Positions 26,302-35,312 of a stretch of DNA of 64,000 nucleotides are shown in pieces. The position numbers and the translations under genes were made by a program. Position 1 is the stretch's first letter. Each line of letters begins with the position of its first letter. Below the pieces are notes generated by a model. That model searched no databases, was not told the origin of the DNA, and saw only the letters and a list, made by a program, of their open reading frames with translations. The DNA is taken from assembly GCA_965279735.1 (NCBI GenBank), contig OZ257260.1, positions 2,046,001 through 2,110,000 of the forward strand, in the 5' to 3' direction. The stretch comes from CAIUGU01 sp965279735. GTDB taxonomy: Bacteria > Pseudomonadota > Gammaproteobacteria > Steroidobacterales > Steroidobacteraceae.

Positions 26302-26717
26302 TTGAATGAAGCGCGCGAAGCGCGCAGCTCCTGGGGAATGGCAATCCACGCCACGCGGATTTCCTGCAGCAACGAGGTGACCTCGTCCAGGATCTCCAGC
26401 TTGTTCTCCGCATTCGCGCGAGTCAGCTGGCGGCAGATGTAGTCGTAGAGATCGCTCAGGTTCGCAGCGAGCGGCCCGCCCTTCGACAGATCGAGACTGA
26501 CCCGCAGCTCTTCCACGATCTGGAATGCACGGCTCAGCAGCTGGCTCTTGTCGCCCATCGACTTGTTGGCGATGCAGCCACGGGCCGCTGCAATGCGTTC
26601 CAGCGCTCCGTCGAGGAGCATGAGGATCAGGCCGTGGGGATCGGACGCCGCGACACCACCATGTGCTGCCACCGACTGATAGGCAGACAGGTTTTTGCCA
26701 CGAGGATAAGCCGACAT
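26298..26717 (-). CDS. fliS: flagellin export chaperone FliS
   Basis: Binds the C-terminus of flagellin and prevents polymerisation in the cytoplasm. 139 residues; family features include SAYQSVAAHGGVAASDPHGLILMLLDGALERIAAARG and LSDLYDYICRQLTRANAENK. A sigma-28 promoter stands about 34 bases upstream, separating it from fliD. Confidence 0.95.
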   Translation of the reverse strand: MSAYPRGKNLSAYQSVAAHGGVAASDPHGLILMLLDGALERIAAARGCIANKSMGDKSQLLSRAFQIVEELRVSLDLSKGGPLAANLSDLYDYICRQLTRANAENKLEILDEVTSLLQEIRVAWIAIPQELRASRASFK

Positions 26718-26750
26718 AACACGATGCTCCGCAGACTGCTTCTACGGAGA

Positions 26751-26777
26751 GTAACGGCGGAAATCGCGGTGACTTGA
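26751..26777 (-). promoter_or_regulatory. sigma-28 promoter of fliS-fliT-like-pilZ
   Basis: Minus strand: TCAAGTCA, 11 bases, GCCGTTAC. This matches the TAAAGTTT-N11-GCCGATAA consensus closely, and its -10 octamer is identical to that of the flgM promoter at 41523-41530. Confidence 0.8.
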
Positions 26778-26815
26778 GGGGAATCCCCGAGGGGAAGACG
26801 GCGACCATGTCGCAA

Positions 26816-28204
26816 TTACTTGAGGCTGGATTTGGACAATTCGGAGAGCTGTTCGAGCTGCTGCGAAAGGTAGGACGATGTCGTCTGCAACGATGACAGC
26901 AGCGTATCGAGCGCCGTGAACTGCTTGATGTATCGCTGCAGGGCAACCTGCATGCGGGAATCGACCGTGTCCTTGCGATCCTCGAGATCCTTCTGCTGTT
27001 CGATCAGGTTCTTGCTGCGGGATTCGACTGCCCCGCCTGTCTTCAGGCGCTCGTCCACCTGCGCAAACAGCTTCGCGGCAACCCCATTTTCAGAACCGAA
27101 GAGATTGGCCACGCCGTCGAAGTTGCCTGTCAAGGCCGTCTTGAGCTTGGCCTCGTCGAGCTTGAGGCTGCCGTCAGCCTGCGTCGTGATGCCGATCCCG
27201 GCCAGCGTCTGCGAGGCGCCGTTGGCCCCTGCCACTGCGCCCGACAAGGTCCGGCGCAACTGGCTTTCGATGCCTGTCAGCAGTGAGTCGCCCAGCATCG
27301 CTCCGGCGGTCTTGGTGGTCGCGTCGTAGCTGCCGAGCTTGGAAATCTGCGCTTCGAGCGTGTTGTAGGCACTGACAAACGCCTTGATCCGCTCGGTGAC
27401 GGCGGTTGAATCGTAACCGACGGTAAGGCTGATCTTCTCGCCTTCGGAATCGGCGAGCAGATTGAGCGTCACGCCATCGATTGCGCCCGTGACGGAATTT
27501 GTCGTGCTGTGACTTTCGATGTTCGCCACACGGATGATCGCATCCTGCGCGGCTGCAAGCTGCGTGTAGTTGCTGGTGGCTGAAGCGTTGTAGGTCAACG
27601 CAGCCAGGCCCCCGTCACCCCCGGCCTGCGCAACTTCAATGTCGCTGGCCGCCCCGGTATTCGCCGAAGTGAGGACCAGATGAGCGCCATCCGTTCCCTG
27701 GATCAGGGTGGCGCGAATGCCCGGATTGGTCGTCGATTGATTGATGGCGTCCCGGATGCCGGCGAGCGTGGAATTCGTGCTGTCGATGGTCACCGCGAAG
27801 CTTGTCGCACCCAGCGACAAGGTGAGCGTGCCGGTGCCGACCACCTGCGTGCTGCCCGCGGCGAAAGGATCGGAAACAATCTGGTGAGCCGTTGCCAGCT
27901 GGACAACCTCCACATCGTAGCTGCCGGGAACGGCAGAGGATGAGGCCGTGGCGGCAAAGATCTCGGGATCTGCGCTGGTTGCCTGGCGCGTGCTGAAAAC
28001 ATCAATCGTCTTGAGCGAACTCAAGGCGGAGCGGAAAGTTGAAAGCGAACCCATGAGGGCACCGACCGCCGAGATCTGCGTCGTGACCTTGGAGGATGCA
28101 CGCTGGATCTGCGCATCGAGGGGCGCACGCTCGGCCGCCACCAGCTGGGTTGCCAGACTGTTGACGTCGATCTGCGAACCGCCTACTGCACCTGTCGTTG
28201 CCAC
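26816..28204 (-). CDS. fliD: flagellar filament cap protein FliD
   Basis: Caps the growing filament and guides flagellin assembly. 462 residues: N-terminal helical domain (QIDVNSLATQLVAAERAPLDAQIQRA), variable middle, and C-terminal coiled coil (SRSKNLIEQQKDLEDRKDTVDSRMQVALQRYIKQFTALDTLLSSLQ). The start is GTG at 28204 with GAGGAG 9 bases upstream. A sigma-54 promoter lies 40 bases further up. No flaG gene stands between fliC and fliD, unlike in Pseudomonas. Confidence 0.94.
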   Translation of the reverse strand: MATTGAVGGSQIDVNSLATQLVAAERAPLDAQIQRASSKVTTQISAVGALMGSLSTFRSALSSLKTIDVFSTRQATSADPEIFAATASSSAVPGSYDVEVVQLATAHQIVSDPFAAGSTQVVGTGTLTLSLGATSFAVTIDSTNSTLAGIRDAINQSTTNPGIRATLIQGTDGAHLVLTSANTGAASDIEVAQAGGDGGLAALTYNASATSNYTQLAAAQDAIIRVANIESHSTTNSVTGAIDGVTLNLLADSEGEKISLTVGYDSTAVTERIKAFVSAYNTLEAQISKLGSYDATTKTAGAMLGDSLLTGIESQLRRTLSGAVAGANGASQTLAGIGITTQADGSLKLDEAKLKTALTGNFDGVANLFGSENGVAAKLFAQVDERLKTGGAVESRSKNLIEQQKDLEDRKDTVDSRMQVALQRYIKQFTALDTLLSSLQTTSSYLSQQLEQLSELSKSSLK

Positions 28205-28243
28205 TATCTGCCGCTCCTCGAAAACATCTGTAGCAGTTCCCTA

Positions 28244-28259
28244 TGCAAGCCGCGGACCA
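28244..28259 (-). promoter_or_regulatory. probable sigma-54 promoter of fliD
   Basis: Minus strand TGGTCCGCGGCTTGCA: 10 of 12 consensus positions, with GG and GC at the required 10-base interval, 40 bases before the fliD GTG. It begins only 7 bases after the fliC terminator. Confidence 0.65.
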
Positions 28260-28265
28260 GCGTCA

Positions 28266-28306
28266 GAAAAACGACAGGCGACGGGTGTCTTTCGACCCCC
28301 GCCGCC
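28266..28306 (-). terminator. rho-independent terminator of fliC
   Basis: On the minus strand a 13-bp stem with one mismatch and one G-U pair (GGCGGCGGGGGTC against GACACCCGTCGCC) closes a GAAA tetraloop and is followed by TGTCGTTTTTC. It lies about 50 bases after the fliC stop. Confidence 0.88.
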
Positions 28307-28356
28307 TGGCTTGCTGACTTGCCCGCCCGAAGGCGCTGGGTCATGCGTTTCCCACA

Positions 28357-29802
28357 TCAGCCCCGGAGCAGGCTGAGCACGTTCTGCGGAGCCGAATTGG
28401 CCTGCGCCACCATCGCCGTGCCTGCCTGCTGCAGGATCTGGGCGCGGGTGAGGTTGGCCGTTTCCATCGCGAAGTCCGTATCGAGAATGCGGCTGCGTGA
28501 AGCAGACAGGTTCTCGGACACAGCCTGGAGGCTGTTGATGGTCGACTGGAAGCGGTTCTGGATGGCGCCCAGGGTGCTGCGCAGCGTGCTGACCGAAGTC
28601 AACGCGGCATCCACGCTCTGCATGGTCAGGTTGGCGGCAGAAGCCGTCAACACGCTCTGCGTATTCAGCGAACCACCCAGAGCTGCCGTTGCGACGCCGA
28701 GGGCCGTCGCGCCACCACCACCGAGAGTCAGCGCCTCACCCGAAGTAAGCACCAGGTGATCGGTCGAATCGATCGACGCGTAGACACCCGTGACCTGGCT
28801 GTTGATTGCATCAACGAGCGCCTGTGACGTGGCGTAAGTACCGGCCACATCCACCGCCGTCGCCGTGCCGACCTGGATCGTGGTCGAAGCGAGGGTATAA
28901 GGGGCAGCAGTGCCTGCAACCAGAGCCTGACCTGCCGCGCCCGAACCACCGATCGTGGCAGCACCTGCGCCACCGACCGCAATGGTGCCTGCGCCAGCAA
29001 CGTCTGCAGTCATTACGATGGCCGAGCCGCTGAGCGTAGCCGTCAATCCCGTCGTCTGGGTGTTGATGTCTGCAACCATGTCGGCAAGCCCGGCGCCGCC
29101 GGTATAGTCACCAGTCAGCGAGACCGACTGGGCGCTGCCGCCAGGAACCGTGACCGTGAAAGCAAGGGGCGTGACCGAATAGTCGGTTGCCGTCTGGTTG
29201 CCGCTGGTGTAGACCGAAGCCGTTGCAGCGCTGCCGCCGCTGGTGAACAGCGTGCCGAGAGCAACCGTACCGGTGCTCGTCGCAACCTGGCCGATTGCAG
29301 TCGCCTTGACGCTCGAGGTGAGCGCGAGGCTGATGGTCTCACCGACGTTTGCACCGACCTGGAAGGTCGCGCCGCCGAAGGAACCGTCAAGCACCTTGCG
29401 GCCGTTGAACGAAGTCTGGCTGGCGATGCGGTCGATTTCAGCGATACGCTGCGTCACTTCCTGGTTCAGCGCGATACGGTCGCTGGCCGAGTTCGTGGCG
29501 TTGGCCGACTGCACGGCGAGTTCGCGGATGCGCTGCAGGTTGTTCGTCACTTCCTGGAGGGCGCCTTCCGTCGTCTGCGCGAGGGAGATACCGTCGTTGG
29601 CGTTGCGGACCGCCTGGCTGAGACCGTTGATCTGCGTGGTCATGCGATCGGAGATCGCGAGACCGGCGGCATCATCCTTTGCGCTGTTGATGCGCAAGCC
29701 GGACGAGAGACGCTGCAGTGCCGTTGCAAGCTGGTTGCCGGATGTCGACAGATTGCGCTGGGCGTTCAGCGACATCACGTTCGTGTTGATGACTAGTGCC
29801 AT
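28357..29802 (-). CDS. fliC: flagellin FliC
   Basis: Filament subunit of 481 residues. The conserved N-terminal D0/D1 (MALVINTNVMSLNAQRNL, RLSSGLRINSAKDDAAGLAIS) and C-terminal D1/D0 (SRSRILDTDFAMETANLTRAQILQQAGTAMVAQAN) regions flank a variable Ala/Gly/Thr-rich centre (about 170-390). This is the only flagellin gene in the window. A sigma-28 promoter precedes it and a strong terminator follows, so it is a single-gene unit. Confidence 0.97.
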   Translation of the reverse strand: MALVINTNVMSLNAQRNLSTSGNQLATALQRLSSGLRINSAKDDAAGLAISDRMTTQINGLSQAVRNANDGISLAQTTEGALQEVTNNLQRIRELAVQSANATNSASDRIALNQEVTQRIAEIDRIASQTSFNGRKVLDGSFGGATFQVGANVGETISLALTSSVKATAIGQVATSTGTVALGTLFTSGGSAATASVYTSGNQTATDYSVTPLAFTVTVPGGSAQSVSLTGDYTGGAGLADMVADINTQTTGLTATLSGSAIVMTADVAGAGTIAVGGAGAATIGGSGAAGQALVAGTAAPYTLASTTIQVGTATAVDVAGTYATSQALVDAINSQVTGVYASIDSTDHLVLTSGEALTLGGGGATALGVATAALGGSLNTQSVLTASAANLTMQSVDAALTSVSTLRSTLGAIQNRFQSTINSLQAVSENLSASRSRILDTDFAMETANLTRAQILQQAGTAMVAQANSAPQNVLSLLRG

Positions 29803-29901
29803 GGAATCAACTCCTGTTGTTACCTTTCGCCCCGGACACCCGTCCGAAGCTTGAATCCAGCACTGGCGTTGTGATGGTCGCCCGACTGCTGTATGGGCCC
29901 T

Positions 29902-29928
29902 GTATCGGTGGAGGGGGAAGCAACTTGA
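29902..29928 (-). promoter_or_regulatory. sigma-28 promoter of fliC
   Basis: Minus strand: TCAAGTTG, 11 bases, ACCGATAC, close to TAAAGTTT-N11-GCCGATAA. It is 100 bases before the fliC ATG, leaving an untranslated leader of about 90 bases. Confidence 0.82.
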
Positions 29929-29976
29929 GCCTTATGCAGCGGATTCATGGGAACTGTGCAGTCCGTCACGGCCCGA

Positions 29977-31176
29977 TTACAGGTAGTTGAACAGCGAAAG
30001 CTGGGAAATCTTCGCGTAGGACGCCTGCGCGGCCTGCAGGCCCGTCAGCTGCTGCGTCATGCGGGTCATCGCCTCGGCGTAATCGAGATCACGGAGGTTC
30101 GAAAGCGTGCTGGCGAGCTCTACCCCCAGGTCGTCCCGGGCGGTATCGGAGTTGTCCAGCTGCGAGAGCCGGGCGCCGATCTGGCTGCGAATGCCAAGCA
30201 GATGATCCATGGACTGGTCGATCTGCTGCAGCCCGTTCTCGAGCACGGTAGACAGCCTTGCGGTACTGGCTGAATCGGAACCGGAGGCCTGCAATGCGGC
30301 AGAGATGCCATCGATCATGGTGAACACGTCCTGCGTGCCGCTGGCCTTGACGGTAAACGTGTCGTTGGTCGCCGGGATTCCGCTGACGCTCACTTGAATG
30401 CCGTTGAAGGCAATCGCGCTGCCGGATGTGTAAGCACCGGTTGCAACCTGCGCATTGGTGCTGTCGAGCACTTCCCAGGTATTCGCGTCGATGAAGTGGA
30501 CGCTGTAGTCGCCGCGCACCCAGGCGCCGCGATTGACGATGGTGCCGGTATCGATCAGCCCTGAGCCCGTGTTCGTGCCGGTTGCGGTGGTCCAGAAGAG
30601 TCCATTGCCTTCGGGAATCTTCATGAAGACATCGAAGCCGGAATGGCCATCCGCAATCCGCAGTGACGGACCGATCTGGACCAGACGGCTGCCCTGGTCA
30701 CCTGAATAGAGAGTGTTGCCGGTGCTCGTGGTCGAGAACGGCTGGGTCAGGGTGGAGTAGCCGGAGAAGAGGTACTCGCCACCCCCATCCTTGCGATTGG
30801 CGATGTTGCCAAGCTCGGCCTTCAGCGAGTCGAGTTCCGTTGCAATGGAGACGCGGTCGTTGGGAGTGAGGGTCGCGGTGTTCGATGCCTGGATGACCAG
30901 TTCGCGGACCCGCTGCAGCAGCGTCCCGGAATCGGCTACCGCCTGTTCCTCGAGATTCCCGCGTGAACGGGCGAGATCGCTGTTCTTGCCAAATTGTGCC
31001 GATTCGCTCTGGGCACGTTCGAGTTCGAGGATGTGAGCCGTCGCAATGGGATCGTCCGCAGGGGAATTCACCCGCTTGCCGCTGGCCATCTGGTTCTGCG
31101 TCTTCGACAGCTCCGTCTGCTGGAGCAGCATGGCTGCGAGCGAGCTCGCGTGGTACGCCGCGGTGGAAATCCTCAT
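29977..31176 (-). CDS. flgL: hook-filament junction protein FlgL
   Basis: Second junction protein joining hook and filament. 399 residues with flagellin-like ends: N-terminal MRISTAAYHASSLAAMLLQQTELSKTQNQMASGKRVNSPADDP and a C-terminal helix (YAEAMTRMTQQLTGLQAAQASYAKISQLSLFNYL). It starts two bases after flgK. Confidence 0.95.
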   Translation of the reverse strand: MRISTAAYHASSLAAMLLQQTELSKTQNQMASGKRVNSPADDPIATAHILELERAQSESAQFGKNSDLARSRGNLEEQAVADSGTLLQRVRELVIQASNTATLTPNDRVSIATELDSLKAELGNIANRKDGGGEYLFSGYSTLTQPFSTTSTGNTLYSGDQGSRLVQIGPSLRIADGHSGFDVFMKIPEGNGLFWTTATGTNTGSGLIDTGTIVNRGAWVRGDYSVHFIDANTWEVLDSTNAQVATGAYTSGSAIAFNGIQVSVSGIPATNDTFTVKASGTQDVFTMIDGISAALQASGSDSASTARLSTVLENGLQQIDQSMDHLLGIRSQIGARLSQLDNSDTARDDLGVELASTLSNLRDLDYAEAMTRMTQQLTGLQAAQASYAKISQLSLFNYL

Positions 31177-31178
31177 GC

Positions 31179-33068
31179 CTAGTTCCTCGTTGCACTCAGC
31201 AGCGTTTCGAACATCTTGTTCGCCGTGGCAATGACCTGCGCCATCGCCTGGTACGCGGCCTGGTACTGGACCAGCTTCGCGGCCTCTTCGTCCAGATTCA
31301 CGCCGGAAAGCGATGCCAGGGAATCGACGCTTTCGTCACGGACGATCTGCTGCGCGTCCCGGCCTACCTGGGCCTGGTTGGTCTTGACGCCGATGTCGCT
31401 GATGAACTGTCCCACCGACGCGTTCAACGATGCCGTTCCGCCGTTCAGGATGGGCCGATTGAGCACATCGGCCAGCGCCAGGGCATTGCGGTTGTCGCCG
31501 CTGCCGCTCGTGTTGTCACCGACAGAAAAAGTATCGCCGGCGACAGGCGTGCCATTGATCTGCACGCGCCAGCCGTTCACGTCGATGTTGCCGCCGCCCG
31601 TGTAAGTGAAAGCACCTGCGCCATTGACCGAATAAGTGGTGGCCGTCAGGAACTGGATCGAGACCGTGGAGCGTAGCTGTGCATTCGTTCCATCCAGCAC
31701 TTCGCCGGCTGAAATCGTGGCATTGCCGATATTCCCGGCCCCGGCCGACGCAACGATGGGAGCCGCTGCGGCGATTTCCGACGGATCCGTGACGAGCACC
31801 CGCAATCCATCGACTGCGCCGCGCGTAGGCAGGATCTGGAGCCGGTCACCGGTCTGGGCAGTGCCGCTCACGACGATGGACAGTCCGTCGGCGAGGAAAG
31901 GATCGAGCGCCGTGCCCGTACCCGTCATGGCCACAGCCGCACCGGTGTCCTTGCGCTGTAAAGACCAGCCCGTGCCGGTCAAGGTCATTACATAGTCGGT
32001 CGTGCTCAAGGCTCCTGCGCCCGTCCGTGCTACGGCAAGGGAACCGGTGCCAGCGTTGCTGATATTCGCCTGGACCTGAACTCCGCCAGTGGCGAAGAAA
32101 TCCCCGCCCAGGTTGCCGTTGAGATCGATGCCTTCGCCGTGCTGGGTATTCATCGCCTCGGCCAGCGCAACGCTGAAGCGGCCAAGCGTGTTTCTTGCGG
32201 GATCGAGGACCTGTGTGCGGAAGTCGATCATGCCGCCGACAGCGCCTCCGGAGAGACGGCTGGTCACATCGATCGAACTGCTGGGCGTCTGCAGCGCAAT
32301 CACTTTCCGGGTTGCATCGTAGGGATCCGGTGCGGTGACGAGCCTGCTGGCAGTCTGGCCGATCACGAGTGGCTGGCCGCTGCCGATGAATACGTTGACC
32401 GAGTTGTCGCCCTGCTTCACCACGCTCACGTTCACGTGGGTCGCGAGTTCATCGAGCAGGCGGTCGCGCTGGTCGAGCAGGTCGTTGGGCGGCTGTCCGG
32501 TCTGGGCGTACCCCGACGAAATCTTCTGGTTCAAGGTCGCAATTCCCTGCGCCAGCGTGCTGATCGAATTCACTTCGCTGTCCAGGTTCGAATTGACCTG
32601 GGCCTCAAGGCTGTCGAGGCTCGTCTCGTAGCTCTGGAGCCGGGTCACCAGCGCCTGGGCCTGGCTCAGCAAGGTCTGGCGGGCCGGGATCGAGGTAGGC
32701 GTATTGGCTACGGCCTGCACCGCATTGGTGAAGTTCTGCAGCGTGGCACTCAGGCCTGTCTTCGAATCCGCGAAGAGATTGTTGATGCGGCCGACCTGCG
32801 TCGCGAAAGTATTCAGCTGCTCGTACGAGCTCGACGACGATCGTGACTGGTTGGCCAGGAAGTCGTCATACATCCGCTTGACCGTGCTGACATCGACACC
32901 GTTGCCGACCCAGCCGCTGCCATACGGGTCGGCCTGCCGCGTGGTCATGTCGACAATCTGACGGCTGTACCCCGGGGTACTGACGTTGGCGATGTTGTGG
33001 CTGGTGGTATCGAGTGCCCGCTGGAAGGCCAGCAGCCCAGATACACCGGTGGAAAGAAGGTCAGCCAT
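31179..33068 (-). CDS. flgK: hook-filament junction protein FlgK (HAP1)
   Basis: First junction protein, about 629 residues. The N-terminus carries the rod/hook signature LDTTSHNIANVSTPGYSRQ, and the C-terminus VNLDEEAAKLVQYQAAYQAMAQVIATANKMFETLL. ATG at 33068 (MADLLSTGVSGLLAFQRAL) fits the family; an upstream in-frame codon at 33107 does not. No sigma-28 or sigma-54 site is evident in the 99 bases before it. Confidence 0.95.
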   Translation of the reverse strand: MADLLSTGVSGLLAFQRALDTTSHNIANVSTPGYSRQIVDMTTRQADPYGSGWVGNGVDVSTVKRMYDDFLANQSRSSSSSYEQLNTFATQVGRINNLFADSKTGLSATLQNFTNAVQAVANTPTSIPARQTLLSQAQALVTRLQSYETSLDSLEAQVNSNLDSEVNSISTLAQGIATLNQKISSGYAQTGQPPNDLLDQRDRLLDELATHVNVSVVKQGDNSVNVFIGSGQPLVIGQTASRLVTAPDPYDATRKVIALQTPSSSIDVTSRLSGGAVGGMIDFRTQVLDPARNTLGRFSVALAEAMNTQHGEGIDLNGNLGGDFFATGGVQVQANISNAGTGSLAVARTGAGALSTTDYVMTLTGTGWSLQRKDTGAAVAMTGTGTALDPFLADGLSIVVSGTAQTGDRLQILPTRGAVDGLRVLVTDPSEIAAAAPIVASAGAGNIGNATISAGEVLDGTNAQLRSTVSIQFLTATTYSVNGAGAFTYTGGGNIDVNGWRVQINGTPVAGDTFSVGDNTSGSGDNRNALALADVLNRPILNGGTASLNASVGQFISDIGVKTNQAQVGRDAQQIVRDESVDSLASLSGVNLDEEAAKLVQYQAAYQAMAQVIATANKMFETLLSATRN

Positions 33069-33119
33069 GAGTGCTCCGCAGACGATGAGCGCGAGGCTCG
33101 CCGTCATGGGTGAGAAATG

Positions 33120-33151
33120 TAAAAACGCCTCCGCCAGAATGTCCGGCAGAG
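33120..33151 (-). terminator. probable terminator between flgJ and flgK
   Basis: Minus strand CTCTGCC and GGCGGAG form a 7-bp stem (one G-U pair) with a 9-base loop, followed by GCG and TTTTTA. It would end the flgB-flgJ transcript. Partial read-through into flgK is possible because no separate promoter was found. Confidence 0.55.
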
Positions 33152-33167
33152 CGTCCGACGCTCAGGC

Positions 33168-34085
33168 TCATGGTTCTTCCCCTCCAGCGGGGGTTAACGG
33201 CGCAGCCGTCCCGCTCTTGAGAAGACCCTTGAGACTGTCGGCAACCGCAGTCAGTTTGCGTGCGTATTCGGGATCGGTGGCATAGCCGCCCTGGCGCAAG
33301 GCTTTTGCAAATGCAGCGGTGTCATCGCCCGTCCCCAGCGCTTTCGAGTAGCGGTCGCTGTTTCCCAGCAGGGAGGCATAGTCCTTGAAGCAGTCGGCCG
33401 GCGAACTGTACGAACGGAAGCGCTCAACGCGACGGGTTGCGAGTCCGTCCTCGAACTCCAGTGTATTGACCCCCACCGTGTCACCCTTCCAGCGACTGCC
33501 GGCCTTGATGCCGAACAGGTTGAAGCTGCAGGCGCCATCTGCTCCATTGGGGACGCTGCGTCCCCAACCGGTTTCAAGCGCAGCGTGTGCAAGCAACGTG
33601 TCCGGATCGACGCCGAGCTCGCGGCCTGCCTGTTCGGCGTGAGGCTTCAGCTGGCGGATGAAATCCTCACGCGACGTCGGAGGCCAGGCAGCCTGCGAGC
33701 TGGAAATTCCCGTTGGAGCAGCAGTAGAAATGTTCTGCTTGAGTGCAGTTTGCGCTGTGTTCGTGTTGCCCGTGACCTGTCCCGACTTGGTCAGCTGCTG
33801 GACCAGCATTTCAGCGAGCCCCATGCCCCGGCCTTTCGAGAGCTCCACGGCAAGCTGCGTATCGTGCATGTCCTGGTAGAACTCCGTCGTATCACTGCCC
33901 GTCATCGAATCGCCGAAAGAGGCTTCCCGCATGCTCTTGAGCATCATCTTCGTGAACAGGCTTTCGAACTGTCGTGCAGCCTCACGCAGGGCTTGTGGGC
34001 TCTGGGTCTTTGCGTCCTGCTTGAGCGAACTCAAGGCTGCCGGATCGGCATAGAAGGCAGCGTTCGGAATCTGGTTCGCGGACAT
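33168..34085 (-). CDS. flgJ: rod-cap protein and muramidase FlgJ
   Basis: Dual-domain FlgJ of 305 residues. The N-terminal part (about 30-105, FESLFTKMMLKSMREASFG...DTQLAVELSKGRGMGLAEMLVQQL) caps the growing rod. The C-terminal part (about 145-295) is a glucosaminidase/muramidase domain with ALETGWGRSVPNG, whose Glu is expected to be catalytic, and YSSPADCFKDYASLL. It cuts peptidoglycan so the rod can pass. Last gene of the rod/hook operon. Confidence 0.94.
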   Translation of the reverse strand: MSANQIPNAAFYADPAALSSLKQDAKTQSPQALREAARQFESLFTKMMLKSMREASFGDSMTGSDTTEFYQDMHDTQLAVELSKGRGMGLAEMLVQQLTKSGQVTGNTNTAQTALKQNISTAAPTGISSSQAAWPPTSREDFIRQLKPHAEQAGRELGVDPDTLLAHAALETGWGRSVPNGADGACSFNLFGIKAGSRWKGDTVGVNTLEFEDGLATRRVERFRSYSSPADCFKDYASLLGNSDRYSKALGTGDDTAAFAKALRQGGYATDPEYARKLTAVADSLKGLLKSGTAAPLTPAGGEEP

Positions 34086-34101
34086 GAATGCAGCCCGGGT
34101 G

Positions 34102-35220
34102 CTAGATGACGATCAGCTCGGCGCGCAATGCACCGGCAGCTTTCAGCGCTTCAAGGATGGCCACGAGATCGCCGGGCGCCGCACCCACCTGGTTGACGGC
34201 ACGCACGATCTCATCGAGGTTCACCCCCGCGTTGAAGACAAACATCCGGGCCTCAGGTTGGTCCACTGCGACCGTGGAACGGGGCGTCACGACGGTCTGG
34301 CCCTCGGAGAAGGCATTCGGCTGGCTCACGTCCTGACGTTCGGTAATCGTGACTGACAGCGAACCGTGTGCAACCGCCGCTGGCATCACTCTCACCAGCG
34401 AGCCAATAACGACGGTGCCGGTCCGCGAATTCACGATGACACGCGCGGGTGCATCACCCGGTTCGATGTCGAGGGTTTCAAGAGTAGACAGGTAGGCAAT
34501 ACGCTGACTGGAATCAGTCGGTGCCGCCACACGTACGGAAACGGCATCCAGCGCCTGAGCGGTATTGTCGCCCAGCAGCTTGTTGATGCCCTGCACGAGA
34601 CGCGTGGCCGTCGTGAAGTCCGGCGTATTCAGATTGAGCATGACGAAAGGCGTGTTCGCAAAATTGCTGGGCACTTCCCGCTCTACGGTCGCGCCATTCG
34701 GCACCCGGCCCGCGCTCGGCACGTTGACGGAGATACGCGATCCGTCCTGGCCCTGCACACCGAAGCCGCTGACGATCAGGCTGCCCTGCGCAATCGCATA
34801 GACCTGGCCATCGATACCGCGCATGGGCGCCATCAACAGCGTTCCGCCCCGCAGGCTCTGAGCGTTGCCGATCGAATTGACGGTTACATCGATCGTCTGG
34901 CCCGCTTTGGCAAACGCGGCCAGTTCTGCCGTGACTGTCACTGCTGCAACGTTCTTGAGCTGCGGATTGACGTTGGACGGAATGGTCACGCCGAAATTGG
35001 CGAGCATGTTGCGAATGCTTTGAATGGTGAAAGGTGCCTGGCTGGTCTGGTCGCCTGTGCCATCGAGGCCTACCACGAGCCCGTAGCCGACGAGCTGGTT
35101 GCTGCGAACGCCGGCAACCGAAGCAAGGTCCTTGACCCGCTCGGCTGAAGCCGTGCCCGAAACCGTTGCGGCAAGCATCAGCATGCCGAGCAGCGTGATC
35201 AGGCGACGAGCGCGATCCAT
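34102..35220 (-). CDS. flgI: flagellar P-ring protein FlgI
   Basis: Periplasmic ring protein around the rod. ATG at 35220 gives a clean signal peptide (MDRARRLITLLGMLMLAATV, ending ASA before ERVKDLASVAGVR) and 372 residues, the usual length. In-frame ATGs at 35274 and 35328 would add an N-terminus without family support, although they fill the space after flgH. Family motif NQLVGYGLVVGLDGTGDQT is present. Confidence 0.93.
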   Translation of the reverse strand: MDRARRLITLLGMLMLAATVSGTASAERVKDLASVAGVRSNQLVGYGLVVGLDGTGDQTSQAPFTIQSIRNMLANFGVTIPSNVNPQLKNVAAVTVTAELAAFAKAGQTIDVTVNSIGNAQSLRGGTLLMAPMRGIDGQVYAIAQGSLIVSGFGVQGQDGSRISVNVPSAGRVPNGATVEREVPSNFANTPFVMLNLNTPDFTTATRLVQGINKLLGDNTAQALDAVSVRVAAPTDSSQRIAYLSTLETLDIEPGDAPARVIVNSRTGTVVIGSLVRVMPAAVAHGSLSVTITERQDVSQPNAFSEGQTVVTPRSTVAVDQPEARMFVFNAGVNLDEIVRAVNQVGAAPGDLVAILEALKAAGALRAELIVI

Positions 35221-35312
35221 CCGCGCAACCGCGGTGGAGGACGTTTCACCATTCAGGAGTTCGATCTGTTTCATTGCTTGTTCTGTCGGCAAAGCTGCCG
35301 GATTCCTGTTGT

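Noticed and set aside
26778..26800. GGGGAATCCCC-type symmetry after fliD as a terminator
   Set aside because: Stem of 4-5 bp with competing pairings and no T-run; it is more likely chance symmetry next to the fliS promoter.
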